Both the position numbers and the translations under genes were made by a program. Positions 48,870 through 57,502 of a DNA stretch of 64,000 bases are shown one piece after another (positions within the stretch are counted from its first letter, which is position 1; each line of letters begins with the position of its first letter). The DNA is from Natronococcus sp. A-GB1. Its GTDB lineage: Archaea; Halobacteriota; Halobacteria; Halobacteriales; Natrialbaceae. The notes beneath the pieces were generated by a model. It was given only the letters and a program-made list of their open reading frames with translations, did not search any database and was not told the origin of the DNA. The stretch spans positions 372,001 through 436,000 of the forward strand of contig NZ_JARUKW010000001.1 of the NCBI RefSeq assembly GCF_029688845.1, in the 5' to 3' direction.

Positions 48870-49970
48870 CTAGCGGGTCAGCGGTTGGTTGAAGCTCCGC
48901 TCGCGCTCCATGACGGCCTCCCACGTCAGTTCGCAGTCACAGGAGACCTGCCCGAACACCGAGGGATCCTGCCGCAGGTCGAAGTCTTTGATCGCCTTCT
49001 GGACGAGGTCGTCACACTCCTGGCAGTTGTGCGGACCGCGATCCGAGCCGTGGCCGACGGGGTCCGAGACGACGATGGCGTTGACATCGACGGTCTCGCG
49101 GAGGACGTGGGCGACCGACCAGAGCCACGGCGGCCGGTAGCCGTCCTCGAAGTAGAGGTCGTCGACCATCGTGTAGCGCTGGACGTTACAGGGGTTCATC
49201 GAGACGGTGTGACAGCCGTCGACGGCGGCGCAGCGCTCGACGGAGGAGATCATGTCCGCGACGGCTTCCGACTCCGTGAGGAACGGTGGTTTCATCAGGA
49301 GATACGCTTTGATTCCTGCATCGGCGTCGCTGCCCGCTTCCTCGTCCGCCGTGGCGGCCTCGGCACAGGCATCCTCGAAGTCCGCGAAGTCGAAGTACTT
49401 GTTCACGCAGTCGTGACGGACCCGGTCGGTTGCGGTCTCGAGCCCGATCGCGACGTCCGTATTCACGCCGTGACGGGTGAAGTCGGCGATCTTCTCGCGG
49501 TCGACGAAGTCGGGCAGCGACTCGACGACCATTCGCTCGCGGTCGGCGAAGGTGTCGGCGATCGCCCGTCGACTCTTCGCGCCGACCTCGCGCTCGTCTA
49601 AGAACGAGCCGGAGGTGTAGATCTTGATGAGGTCGGCGGGCTCGTCTCCGTTCTCTTCTTCGTGTGCGAGACAGACGTCGATCTGGTCCATCAGGGCGTC
49701 GTGGCTGACGCTGCCGCCGTCGACGCTCTCGGCGACGTAGCCACACATCGTACAGCCGCCGGCGCGGGCCCATCGGCAGCCGCCGGTGTTGAGAATGATC
49801 GTCAGGCTCCGCTTGACGCCATTGGGAGTGTTGTCCTCGTCGAGCCAGACGCGGGTCGGCTCGTGGGGGTCGTAGCTGGCCTCCTTGCGCGAGCGGATCT
49901 CGCGCATGACCTGGTTGTGGGCGTCCATGCCCTTGCCCTGCTCGTAGACGTCGGGCGTGGGGTGACTCAT
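48870..49970 (-). CDS. raSEA: Archaeosine biosynthesis radical SAM protein RaSEA
   Basis: 366 residues. The unusual cluster motif C65-x7-C73-x2-C76 (NTGGCRWARAGGCTMCGY) and the downstream FLDEREVG, VNKYFDFADFE and NCQECD segments are typical of the archaeosine lyase subunit RaSEA (Elp3/TGT-linked COG1244). With ArcS it converts preQ0-lysine to archaeosine at tRNA position 15. arcS and tgtA are not in the window. Convergent with the kinase gene, 10 bp between stops. Confidence 0.92.
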   Translation of the reverse strand: MSHPTPDVYEQGKGMDAHNQVMREIRSRKEASYDPHEPTRVWLDEDNTPNGVKRSLTIILNTGGCRWARAGGCTMCGYVAESVDGGSVSHDALMDQIDVCLAHEEENGDEPADLIKIYTSGSFLDEREVGAKSRRAIADTFADRERMVVESLPDFVDREKIADFTRHGVNTDVAIGLETATDRVRHDCVNKYFDFADFEDACAEAATADEEAGSDADAGIKAYLLMKPPFLTESEAVADMISSVERCAAVDGCHTVSMNPCNVQRYTMVDDLYFEDGYRPPWLWSVAHVLRETVDVNAIVVSDPVGHGSDRGPHNCQECDDLVQKAIKDFDLRQDPSVFGQVSCDCELTWEAVMERERSFNQPLTR

Positions 49971-50063
49971 TAGGAGCAGAAAACGGTCGGGTACCTAAAG
50001 CGCCTTCGTCTATACGGCGCGGCTCCCGAATCGTTAGGGGCTCCCTCGCACAACGGACGAACG

Positions 50064-51929
50064 ATGCCTCTCGCTCCCGCTCAGATCGCCCTCGCCGCAG
50101 CGTTCGTCGCCGCGGTCGGCTTCGCGCTGGCCGTCGGCGACCACCGACGCTGGCGTTCGCTCCTCGAGTCGCGGTTCGTCTACGGCGTTCCCTGGGGGAC
50201 GCTCGTCACCGTGAGTCTCGTCGTCGCGTTCTACCTGCTGGTCCAGGGTGGGCTCCACCACTGGAGCGAGCCGCTCACCTACCCGTTCATCACGTGGTCG
50301 TACCTCTACCCGACCGGGTGGCTCACCGCGGGGATCGCCCACGGCTCGCCCGAACATCTTGTCTCGAACGTCGCCGGGACACTCGCGTTCGCCCCGATCG
50401 CGGAGTACGCCTGGAGCCACTATCCCCGGGACGGGCGCGACCGGGAGGCCGACGGCCTCCTCGCTCGTCCCTGGATTCGGGCGGTCGTCGTCTTTCCTGC
50501 GGCGTTGCTCGGCGTCGCCTACGCGACGGCTTTCTTTTCGCTGGGGCCGGGACTCGGCTTTTCGGGCGCCGTATTCGCCATCGCCGGCTTCGCCCTCGTT
50601 ACCCACCCGCTGGCGACCGTCGTCGGCGTGGTCGCAACCAGCGGGGTCCAGCTGGCGTACCAGGCGCTGACTCAGCCGATCGTCTCCGAAGCGATCGAGC
50701 GCGGACCGCCGGCGCCGCCCGAGTGGGCCGGGATCGGGTTTCAGGCGCACCTGCTCGGCTTTCTCCTCGGAGCGCTCGTCGGGATCGCGCTCCTGCGGCG
50801 GCGCAACCGTCGGCCGGCGGCCAGCCGGGTGTTCGGAGCGACGATACTGTTCGGGTTCGCCCAGTCGCTCTGGCTGCTCGTCGGTACCGTCGGCGACGAC
50901 ACGTTCGTGCTCTACCGGGCCCCTGGTGTCGTCCTCGTACTTCTGCTGGCCGCGGTGCTCTCGATCGCGGTCGCTGGAAGCGATCGCCCGCTCCCGTGGC
51001 CGGTGTCGCTCCCGACGCGAGTCCGGCGACTGCTCGCGCTCGGGTGGCTCGCTGTCCTCTCACTCGGACTCATCGCGGGGGGCGCCCTCGTCGTCAGCGA
51101 GGGCGCCCCGCTCGCGCTCTCGGTCGGCGCGATGGTCCTCGCCGTCGGACTCGTCGCGCTGCCGGCACTGGTGGTGCTGGCGCCCGACCGGTGGCTCTCG
51201 AGTCCGACGCCGCGTCGGCGAGCGGCGCTCATCGTCCTGCTGGCCGCCACGGTGCTCGTCGCCGCGCCGAGCCTCCCGCTCGGACTGACCGTCGTCGACG
51301 ACGACGCCGTCGACGGCTCGAACGAACTCGAGATCGAGGAGTACACCCTCACCTACGAGCAGAACGCGTCCGTCGAGCAGGGGTCGCCGATCGACCTCGG
51401 CGAGGAATCAATCGAGTCCCAGCAGGACGGCCTGCTTCTGGCCAGTGACGAGCGCGAGATTGCTACCGTCGCGGTCAGAGACGACGTCCTCGCGTACGCC
51501 GGCGAGGAGACAGTCCACGTCGGCGGGCTCGGCTGGCGGGAGTCGGTCGACGTCGACCGAACCGGCTGGGAGGTCGTCGGCAACGAGACGGCCTACGCCG
51601 TCGATCTCGAGGTCGGCAACGAGACGACCAGAACGTTCGTCACCGATCCCGTCGAGGCGGAGGCGACCGTCGGCGGTTACAAGATGTCGGTCGCACCAAC
51701 CGAAGAGGGGTTCTCGCTTCGGATCACCGAAGACGGTACCGAAGTCGGCGAGACGGCGATCCCGGACGCGAACGAGTCGACGACGGTCGGAGAACTACAG
51801 GTTTCGACGGAGCGCGTCGACGACCGCGAGCGGGTCGCCGTCGGGACCGACGACACCCAGGTGACGGTCGCCGAGCGCGAGACGTACGCCGACGAAGCGG
51901 ATCCAGCGGACGAGTTCGACGAGGAGTGA
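50064..51929 (+). CDS. Rhomboid family intramembrane serine protease with large C-terminal domain
   Basis: 621 residues. Rhomboid core: HGSPEHLVSNVAGTLAFAPIAE (TM2 with His/Asn), catalytic Ser167 in GLGFSGAVFA and His229 in FQAHLLGFLLGALVG. Further membrane helices follow to about residue 415, then a 200-residue acidic beta-rich domain (IEEYTLTYEQNASV...) presumed extracellular. Cleaves membrane proteins. The C-terminal domain is rare in bacterial rhomboids but seen in haloarchaea. Confidence 0.88.
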   Translation: MPLAPAQIALAAAFVAAVGFALAVGDHRRWRSLLESRFVYGVPWGTLVTVSLVVAFYLLVQGGLHHWSEPLTYPFITWSYLYPTGWLTAGIAHGSPEHLVSNVAGTLAFAPIAEYAWSHYPRDGRDREADGLLARPWIRAVVVFPAALLGVAYATAFFSLGPGLGFSGAVFAIAGFALVTHPLATVVGVVATSGVQLAYQALTQPIVSEAIERGPPAPPEWAGIGFQAHLLGFLLGALVGIALLRRRNRRPAASRVFGATILFGFAQSLWLLVGTVGDDTFVLYRAPGVVLVLLLAAVLSIAVAGSDRPLPWPVSLPTRVRRLLALGWLAVLSLGLIAGGALVVSEGAPLALSVGAMVLAVGLVALPALVVLAPDRWLSSPTPRRRAALIVLLAATVLVAAPSLPLGLTVVDDDAVDGSNELEIEEYTLTYEQNASVEQGSPIDLGEESIESQQDGLLLASDEREIATVAVRDDVLAYAGEETVHVGGLGWRESVDVDRTGWEVVGNETAYAVDLEVGNETTRTFVTDPVEAEATVGGYKMSVAPTEEGFSLRITEDGTEVGETAIPDANESTTVGELQVSTERVDDRERVAVGTDDTQVTVAERETYADEADPADEFDEE

Positions 51930-52233
51930 CCGTTCCGCGACAGCGCGAGCCCACGATCCCACATCTCGACGGTCGGCCTTACAGGACGAGCGGACGAACC
52001 GGCGCTGGATGCCAGTCCCGCTCATCGAAACGCTCCGGCCGCCGTCGTCGCGATAGCCCAAGCGTCGATACTCGAGTTTCGCGTCGTCGAACTTCTCCTG
52101 CAGCCGCTCGGACGGAGACGGGCAAACTGGTGTGATAGCACACTTCTCGAAAAGATATGACGAAAGGCGAGATTTCGTTGATACGTCGAGCGTACCAGCA
52201 TGGTTCTTAGGCATCGCCTTCGTACGTGGGTGT
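51930..52233. other. Intergenic region without a confident gene
   Basis: 304 bp between rhomboid and the LOV regulator. On the minus strand a frame reads SERLQEKFDDAKLEYRRLGY, which looks protein-like but has no start or context, so it may be a relic. GTTCTTAG at about 52203-52210 is the probable promoter of the gene at 52234. Confidence 0.4.
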
Positions 52234-54090
52234 ATGGACAGCGTCAGTGAGACACACGATCCCGGAGGCGGGACCGCGGCGACCGCCCTCGAGTGGTTCG
52301 TCGACCCCGTCATGGCCGTGACGGACGGGGTGATCACGTTCGCGAACGAGGCCGCTCGGACGGAGTTCGACCTTCAGGAAGACGCCCTCCCGAGGGAGCC
52401 GGAACCGGTTTTCGACTCGCACTGGGAGCGCATCGAGGCCGCCCTGACCGAGACGACGGTCGGCACGGCCCGCCACGTCTCCCTCGAGACTGCGGAGTAC
52501 GATGTCCGGATCCACCGCGGAGAGGACGGAGCGACGATCGCGTTCGAACGCCTCGGTGAACAGGAGCCGCCGGCGAGCGACCGGGCGGTCAAGGACCGGG
52601 CGATCAACGAGGCGCCCGTGGGGATCACTATCTCCGACCCGGACCGCGACGATAACCCGCTGGTCTACGTCAACGAGGCCTACGAAGAGATCACCGGCTA
52701 CAGCTACGAGGACGTCGTCGGGCGCAACTGTCGGCTCCTGCAGGGTGAGGAGTCGGACCCGGAAGCCATCGCGGAGATGCGCGCGGGAGTCGACGAGGAA
52801 CGCCCCGTCACGGTCGAACTCGTCAACTACCGGAAGGACGGCACCGCCTTCTGGAACGAGGTAACGATCGCGCCCGTCCGCAACGGCGACGGCGAGACCA
52901 CCCACTACGTCGGTTTCCAGAACGACGTCACCCCCCGCAAGGAGGCCGAAATCGAACTCGAGCGCCGAACCGAGGAACTCGAGTACATCCTCGAGCGGGT
53001 CCAGGGGCTGATCCAGGACGTCACCGACGTCGTCGCGGGCTCGACCTCCCGGTCGGAGCTCGAAGCCGCTGTCTGCGAGCGTATCGCCGCGGAGGAGGCC
53101 TACGACGGCGCCTGGATCGGTGAGCGCGATCCGGCCACAGAACGCATCGAGGTCCGAGAACGGGCGGGGGTTCCCGTCGACGGGTCCTCGATCGGCGACG
53201 ACCACCCCTCGATAGCGGCGCTCGATACCCACGCCGTCGCCGTCGACGGCGACGGCGACACCACTCACGCCTCGTTCCCGCTTCGGTACAACGGGATCGA
53301 CTACGGCGTGCTGACGGTCTGTACCGACCGCGACCGCCCGATCGACGACCGCGAGTCGGTGATCCTCTCGGCGCTGGCCCGCGCGGTCGCAAGCGGCGTT
53401 AACGCCCGCGAGACCAGCCGCACGCTCGCGACCGACGCCGTCGTCGCCGTCGACATCGAACTCACGGACCCCGCGTTCACCGCCGTCGCACTATCGGCGG
53501 CAACCGACGCCCACCTCGAGTACCGCCGCTCGGTCCACCGCACCGGTGACGGGACGGCGTCGCTGTTCACCGCCGAGGACGCGAGCGGGGAGGAGCTTCG
53601 AGCGGCCGCGGCCGACCTCTCGGGCGTCTCTCTCGAGGTACTGGTCGAGCACGAAGGGAGCTGTCTGATCGAGCTGGCCGACGACGACGATCCGGTCGGC
53701 TGGCTCTCCGACCGGGGCGTTCGGACCCGAACGATCGAGAGCGAGGGCGGCAGCGCCCGACTCTCGCTGGAGATACCGCGATCGGCGAACGTTCGCTCGG
53801 TCATCGAGGCGATCGAGGACCGGTATGCCGGGACCGACGTCGTCTCGTTTCGTCAGCGCGAGAACGAGGGTCGCTCCCGTCACGAGTTCGCCTCGCGGCT
53901 CGAGGCGTCGCTCACCGACCGGCAGTTCACGGCGTTACAGCGGGCCTACCTCGCGGGCTACTTCGAGTGGCCCCGACCGACGACCGGAGAGGAACTCGCA
54001 CAGACGATGGACGTCTCGCGACCGACGTTCCACGAACACCTCCGCGGCGCGGAGGCGAAACTGTGTCGGGCGTTCTTCGGCGACGACTGA
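52234..54090 (+). CDS. LOV/PAS-GAF Bat-type HTH regulator
   Basis: 618 residues from the ATG at 52234. A PAS-like region (15-110), then a LOV-type PAS with the photoactive-site motif GRNCRLLQG (Cys166), NEAYEEITGY and NYRKDGTAFWNE; GAF (about 265-400); a Bat-specific domain (405-540); and the C-terminal HTH_10 (LTDRQFTALQRAYLAGYFEWPRPTTGEELAQTMDVSRPTFHEHLRGAEAKL). This is the bacterio-opsin-activator arrangement, so it probably links blue light or redox to transcription. No opsin gene is in the window. The TGA stop directly abuts repeat B. Confidence 0.9.
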   Translation: MDSVSETHDPGGGTAATALEWFVDPVMAVTDGVITFANEAARTEFDLQEDALPREPEPVFDSHWERIEAALTETTVGTARHVSLETAEYDVRIHRGEDGATIAFERLGEQEPPASDRAVKDRAINEAPVGITISDPDRDDNPLVYVNEAYEEITGYSYEDVVGRNCRLLQGEESDPEAIAEMRAGVDEERPVTVELVNYRKDGTAFWNEVTIAPVRNGDGETTHYVGFQNDVTPRKEAEIELERRTEELEYILERVQGLIQDVTDVVAGSTSRSELEAAVCERIAAEEAYDGAWIGERDPATERIEVRERAGVPVDGSSIGDDHPSIAALDTHAVAVDGDGDTTHASFPLRYNGIDYGVLTVCTDRDRPIDDRESVILSALARAVASGVNARETSRTLATDAVVAVDIELTDPAFTAVALSAATDAHLEYRRSVHRTGDGTASLFTAEDASGEELRAAAADLSGVSLEVLVEHEGSCLIELADDDDPVGWLSDRGVRTRTIESEGGSARLSLEIPRSANVRSVIEAIEDRYAGTDVVSFRQRENEGRSRHEFASRLEASLTDRQFTALQRAYLAGYFEWPRPTTGEELAQTMDVSRPTFHEHLRGAEAKLCRAFFGDD

Positions 54091-54170
54091 TACGGGTTGC
54101 TGTACCGATGTCCCGGCGCAACCGCCGCACGGGTCGCGGTTACGCCGATACTGACGTACAGTAAACCGCA
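54091..54170 (-). repeat. 80-bp interspersed repeat B, copy 2 (inverted)
   Basis: Reverse complement of 3674-3753 with few differences. As with copy 1, its outer TACGG begins at the base right after a TGA stop, here of the LOV-Bat gene, but the element is in the opposite orientation relative to that gene. Confidence 0.75.
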
Positions 54171-54257
54171 TGAGACCGTCGATACTCCCCTCCTGCCGAA
54201 CCGACGGGCCGCGGACCGACACCGGCGTTTATAATCGTCGGCGTGGGATCGATCAGT

Positions 54258-54452
54258 ATGTACGAACTCGCAACGGCGGTCCCACTCCAGATCGGCGGCG
54301 TCGACTTCCTCTACTGGGCAGTCATCTTCATGGTCCTCGCACTCGTCGCCGCCGCGGTCGGCGCCGGTGGCGTCGCGGGCGTCTCGATGGAGATCGCACG
54401 CATCTTCGTGCTGATCTTCATCGTCCTCGCGGTGATCGCACTCCTGCTGTAA
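54258..54452 (+). CDS. DUF1328-type small membrane protein
   Basis: 64 residues from the ATG at 54258: two hydrophobic segments, FLYWAVIFMVLALVAAAVG with the conserved GAGGVAGVS turn, and IFVLIFIVLAVIALLL. This is the DUF1328 (YtjA) pattern of tiny membrane proteins. Function unknown. A short in-frame extension to 54243 is possible. Confidence 0.8.
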   Translation: MYELATAVPLQIGGVDFLYWAVIFMVLALVAAAVGAGGVAGVSMEIARIFVLIFIVLAVIALLL

Positions 54453-54473
54453 CCCGTTCTCGGTTCCGAACGC

Positions 54474-54836
54474 CTACCCGTCGGACCCGATCAACACCGG
54501 CTCGCGGATCTCGAGGGCGGTTTCGAACTCGTCCTCGCGATCGGTGCGCCGCCCGATCCGTAACAGCTGCTCCTCGTGGGCGCGCTCGACGGCCGACCGC
54601 TCGCTGTCGCTCATTCCCAGCTCGGCACCCAGTGCTGCCCAGTGGCCCGTCTCGACGGCGAACGCCTCGAGCCCGTCGCCCTCGTAGAGGCGTTCGTACT
54701 CGCGGCGGTAGCGCTCGCGGTCGGCCGCCAGCCGCTTCTGTGCGACGTCGACGAGGTCGGGCAGCTGCGTCGGCGTAATGCTCGCCTTCGCGGCGGTAAG
54801 CAGCAGGATCTGTCCTTCGATCGGCTCCCCCGCCAT
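54474..54836 (-). CDS. Helical protein of unknown function
   Basis: 120 residues, mostly helical and charged: GEPIEGQILLLTAAKASITPTQLPDLVDVAQKRLAADRERYRREYERLYEGDG ... ALGAELGMSDSERSAVERAHEEQLLRIGRR. Not a family I recognise, though clearly haloarchaeal in composition. Its ATG overlaps the stop of the DUF1952-like gene by one base (ATGA), so the two are one operon and probably act together. Confidence 0.65.
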   Translation of the reverse strand: MAGEPIEGQILLLTAAKASITPTQLPDLVDVAQKRLAADRERYRREYERLYEGDGLEAFAVETGHWAALGAELGMSDSERSAVERAHEEQLLRIGRRTDREDEFETALEIREPVLIGSDG

Positions 54837-55102
54837 CAGCCACCCGCGCGCATCGCCTTCTGTGCGAAGTCCTCGATCAGCCCGTCGAGCGCGTCGGGAT
54901 CGCCCTCGAAGACGACCGTCACCTCCGTTAGCGTCAGCGACGGGCCGATGCCGACCGTCTCCGAGGAGAGCGATGCCGTCCAGTCCTCGCCCGCGACAGT
55001 CTCGTCGTCGACTCGCTCCCCGCCGAGGTTCGTCAGGTAGCGTCTCGCGAGTCGTTCGGAGATGCCGCGAAAGGAGCGTTCGACCCGCGTCCGTTCTGTC
55101 AT
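54836..55102 (-). CDS. DUF1952-like (MoaD C-terminal-type) protein
   Basis: 88 residues from the ATG at 55102. RSFRGISERLARRYLTNLGGERV ... VAGEDWTASL ... LTEVTVVFEGDPDALDGLIEDFAQKAMRAGG resembles the DUF1952 domain that is fused to MoaD in some bacteria (pattern LGGxRxx ... GxxWxA ... VxFEGD ... KxxRxGG). It ends in Gly-Gly. A MoaD-like SAMP3 is encoded nearby at 56285, separated by azlCD, so this may be its detached partner. Family assignment is from memory. Confidence 0.55.
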   Translation of the reverse strand: MTERTRVERSFRGISERLARRYLTNLGGERVDDETVAGEDWTASLSSETVGIGPSLTLTEVTVVFEGDPDALDGLIEDFAQKAMRAGG

Positions 55103-55137
55103 ACCACCCGTTGGGCCGCCGGAGGAATAAAGCTCCC

Positions 55138-55458
55138 TCAGACGACCGCTCGCAGCGCGACGACCGAAACGACGCCGGTACACAGCGCCAGCAGGATGCT
55201 CTCGGTGCGCCACATCACGGCGACGACGAGGACGCCGGCACCCCACTCGGCCGGACCGCCCGCCGCCAGTTCGGGACCGAGGACGGCGATCACGATCGCG
55301 CCCGGCAACACCGAGAGGGCGGCCTCGAGGCGTTCGCTCGCCTCGATCCGGTTGAGCAGCCAGAGCCCGCCCGTTTTGGTCGCGTAGGTGACGACGGCCA
55401 TCGCGAGGACGACGCCGACGACGATCGGATCGACCGAGAGCGCGCCGTCACCGATCAT
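55138..55458 (-). CDS. azlD: AzlD family branched-chain amino-acid exporter subunit
   Basis: 106 residues with about four membrane segments: IVVGVVLAMAVVTYATKTGGLWLL, ALSVLPGAIVIAVLGPEL, WGAGVLVVAVMWRTESILLALCTGV and the last near the end. Small partner of AzlC. Overlaps azlC by 11 bp, so translationally coupled. Confidence 0.88.
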   Translation of the reverse strand: MIGDGALSVDPIVVGVVLAMAVVTYATKTGGLWLLNRIEASERLEAALSVLPGAIVIAVLGPELAAGGPAEWGAGVLVVAVMWRTESILLALCTGVVSVVALRAVV

Positions 55459-56218
55459 GGCGGATCACCTCGACGACCGCCGCGGCGAGCCCGCCCAGCA
55501 GGATGTACCACCGACCGGGAAGCGCCTCGGCAGCGATCACCGCGGTTCCGAGCGACGCCATCCACGGCGCCAGCGACGACCGCCCCTCCCAGAGCTCGGC
55601 CGCCAGCGCGAGAAACACTGCCGCGAGGACGAAGTCGACGCCGTACTCTGCGGGGTCGCCGATCGTCTCGCCCGCGAGCGCGCCGACGACCGTCGACGCA
55701 ACCCAGAACGTCCAGATCGCGATCCCGCTGCCGAGCAGGAAGGCGCCGCGTCTGTTGCCCGCCCGGAAGTCCCGCATCGTCAGCGCCCAGTTCTCGTCGG
55801 CCATGAAAAACAGGCTGCCGTACGCCTTCGACGCCGACAGGCGTTTAAACCAGGGCTGGAGCGCTGCCCCCATCAGCGAGTACCGCAGGTTGATCGCGAA
55901 CGTCGTGACGACGATGGCGGCAATCGGGATCGGATCGGCCCAGAGCTCGACCGCGACGATCTGGGAGGCGCCGGCGACGACCAGCGCGCTCATCAGCGCC
56001 GCCTCCGCGACGCTCAACCCGACCTGATTCGCGAGGACGCCGAACGCGACGCCGTAGCCGGCGACGCCGAACGCGATCGGGACGCAGGTGAGTAATCCCG
56101 CCCGGACCCCCCGCCAACCGAAGGTCACCGGCTCGGCGCCGTCGGTCGAGCCGGAGATCTCCGTCGCGTCTCCGGTGGCGTTGCCGTCGCTCGCGTTCGT
56201 CTCCGTCTCGTTCTCCAT
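55448..56218 (-). CDS. azlC: AzlC family branched-chain amino-acid exporter subunit
   Basis: 256 residues from the ATG at 56218. An acidic 35-residue leader, then the AzlC core with FGVAGYGVAFGVLANQ, ALVVAGASQIVAVELW and FAINLRYSLMGAALQPWF plus several membrane helices. With AzlD it exports valine, leucine and analogues. The pair splits the SAMP3 and DUF1952-like genes. Confidence 0.9.
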   Translation of the reverse strand: MENETETNASDGNATGDATEISGSTDGAEPVTFGWRGVRAGLLTCVPIAFGVAGYGVAFGVLANQVGLSVAEAALMSALVVAGASQIVAVELWADPIPIAAIVVTTFAINLRYSLMGAALQPWFKRLSASKAYGSLFFMADENWALTMRDFRAGNRRGAFLLGSGIAIWTFWVASTVVGALAGETIGDPAEYGVDFVLAAVFLALAAELWEGRSSLAPWMASLGTAVIAAEALPGRWYILLGGLAAAVVEVIRHDR

Positions 56219-56284
56219 CACCACTCGAGACTCCGGGAACGACGTATAAGTTCCTCTCGAAACCGCTTCTGGCCGTCGCGCCGA

Positions 56285-56563
56285 TTACCCGCCCGCGACC
56301 GGTGGGAACACCGACAGCGTATCCCCCGCCTCGAGCGCGGTGTCGGGGCCTTCCATGTGGACCACGTCGCGGCCGTTCTTCAGCACGCTCAGTTGGGGAC
56401 GGATCTCGCCGTCCTCGAGCAGTTCTCCCTCGAGATCGTCGTACTCGGCCTCGAGCTCGCCCAGGATGTCACCGACGGTCGCGTCGTCCTCGAACGACGA
56501 CGTCAGCTCCTTCTGTCCCACCGCCTCGCGAAAGGTGGCGAAGAATCGCAAATCGAGTTCCAT
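56285..56563 (-). CDS. samp3: Ubiquitin-like small modifier protein 3 / MoaD-like
   Basis: 92 residues from the ATG at 56563: MELDLRFFATFREAVGQKEL ... ELEAEYDDLEGELLEDGEI ... VLKNGRDVVHMEG ... GDTLSVFPPVAGG. Beta-grasp fold ending in the conjugatable Gly-Gly. Very close to what I remember of Haloferax SAMP3 in length and sequence. Activated by UbaA and attached to lysines of target proteins; may also carry sulfur for molybdopterin synthase, with MoaE as known target. Confidence 0.9.
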   Translation of the reverse strand: MELDLRFFATFREAVGQKELTSSFEDDATVGDILGELEAEYDDLEGELLEDGEIRPQLSVLKNGRDVVHMEGPDTALEAGDTLSVFPPVAGG

Positions 56564-56682
56564 ACCGGGTGATCGGAGGCCGGAACCATAAGTCCGGCTC
56601 TCGGACTGGCCGCTGTACGTCAGTTCTGGCACAGCTGTGATCGAACTGCGGTCACGCCGCGAAGTCGGTACCGTAGTCCATG

Positions 56683-57030
56683 TCAGGCCGATGCCGTCGG
56701 CGACGAACGGTACGTGATCGAGTCGACGCCCGCCTCGGCCAGCGCCGCGTCGATCGTCTCGGCGCCGCGCTCACCGGCCGCCTCGGCGTCGTCGGCTTCG
56801 ACGGTGACGACGACGTCGAACTCGATCGCGATCGTGTACGGATCGAACGGCGCCGAGGGCGGTTCGTGGACCTCGGCGTCGGTCACCGCCCAGTCGACGA
56901 GCGTTCCCTCGGTCGCGAGCGACTCGAACGTCTCCTCGAGTTCCGCGGCCGCGTCCTCGCGGGCGGTCGTGTTGCTTCCTCCGTGCAGCGTGACGAGCGT
57001 CGTACCTTCGCGTGAGACGGCGAACTCCAT
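56683..57030 (-). CDS. Haloarchaeal alpha/beta protein of unknown function
   Basis: 115 residues: MEFAVSREGTTLVTLHGGSN ... AAAELEETFESLATEGTLVDWAVTDAEV ... YTIAIEFDVVVTVEADDAEAAGERGAETIDAALAEAGVDSITYRSS. Two beta-alpha-beta repeats resembling a ferredoxin-like or RAM-like fold; no motif identified. Its ATG at 57030 follows the hairpin-rich gap, so the promoter is not clear. Confidence 0.6.
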   Translation of the reverse strand: MEFAVSREGTTLVTLHGGSNTTAREDAAAELEETFESLATEGTLVDWAVTDAEVHEPPSAPFDPYTIAIEFDVVVTVEADDAEAAGERGAETIDAALAEAGVDSITYRSSPTASA

Positions 57031-57157
57031 ACCCGCTGTAGGAAGTCACGGGATTTGAACGCTTGGGATGCGTCCGCGTACCATTGCTCCTACGGCTCGT
57101 CGTACACCCGCGCCAGCTGCTCGAGGGAGTGTTCGACCGAGAGCATCGCCCGTCGGC

Positions 57158-57479
57158 GTCGACAGCCGGTTTCGCGACGCTGTCGACCGCATCCCCGCGT
57201 CGGCGCCGACGCCCTCAGAATCGCACGGCGATTCTGATGGGCTGTGAAAATCGCATAGCGATTTTCGAACGTCGGCGGAGACTGCGCTCCCGATGGGAAC
57301 CGATTCGGTTCCTGCAAAGCGCGTTTGTCGAGGGAATCTCGACAGGCTGTCAGACTGCGTCTGACACTGCCATGGAAGCCAGGACGCCCCATCTGCTCAC
57401 GGGCGCTTCGCGTCCGTTCGCATGGTCCGTGAGATCTTCGGTCTCACGCTACCCTCGAGGAGCGAACGGCGTCAGCCGT
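57158..57479. repeat. Array of nine short hairpins in a gene-free stretch
   Basis: Perfect or near-perfect stems in row: GTCGACAGC loop 12 (57158-57187); CAGAATCGC-acg (57216-57236); GAAAATCGC-ata (57246-57266); GGAACCGA-t (57296-57312); TGTCGAG-ggaat (57326-57344); TGTCAGAC-tgc (57348-57366); ACGGGCGC-ttc with one G-T pair (57399-57417); CGTGAGA loop 7 (57428-57448); ACGGC-gtca (57466-57479). Plus palindrome GTCGGCGCCGAC at 57199-57210. No convincing ORF lies here. Possible structured RNA, palindrome-insertion hotspot or gene relic. Confidence 0.7.
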
Positions 57480-57502
57480 GAGCGAGGAGAGTGGGGTGGA
57501 AG

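Noticed and set aside
51940-52120. Protein-like stretch on the minus strand (ERLQEKFDDAKLEYRRLGY) upstream of the LOV regulator.
   Set aside because: No start codon, promoter or recognisable family; kept only as a note under the intergenic region.
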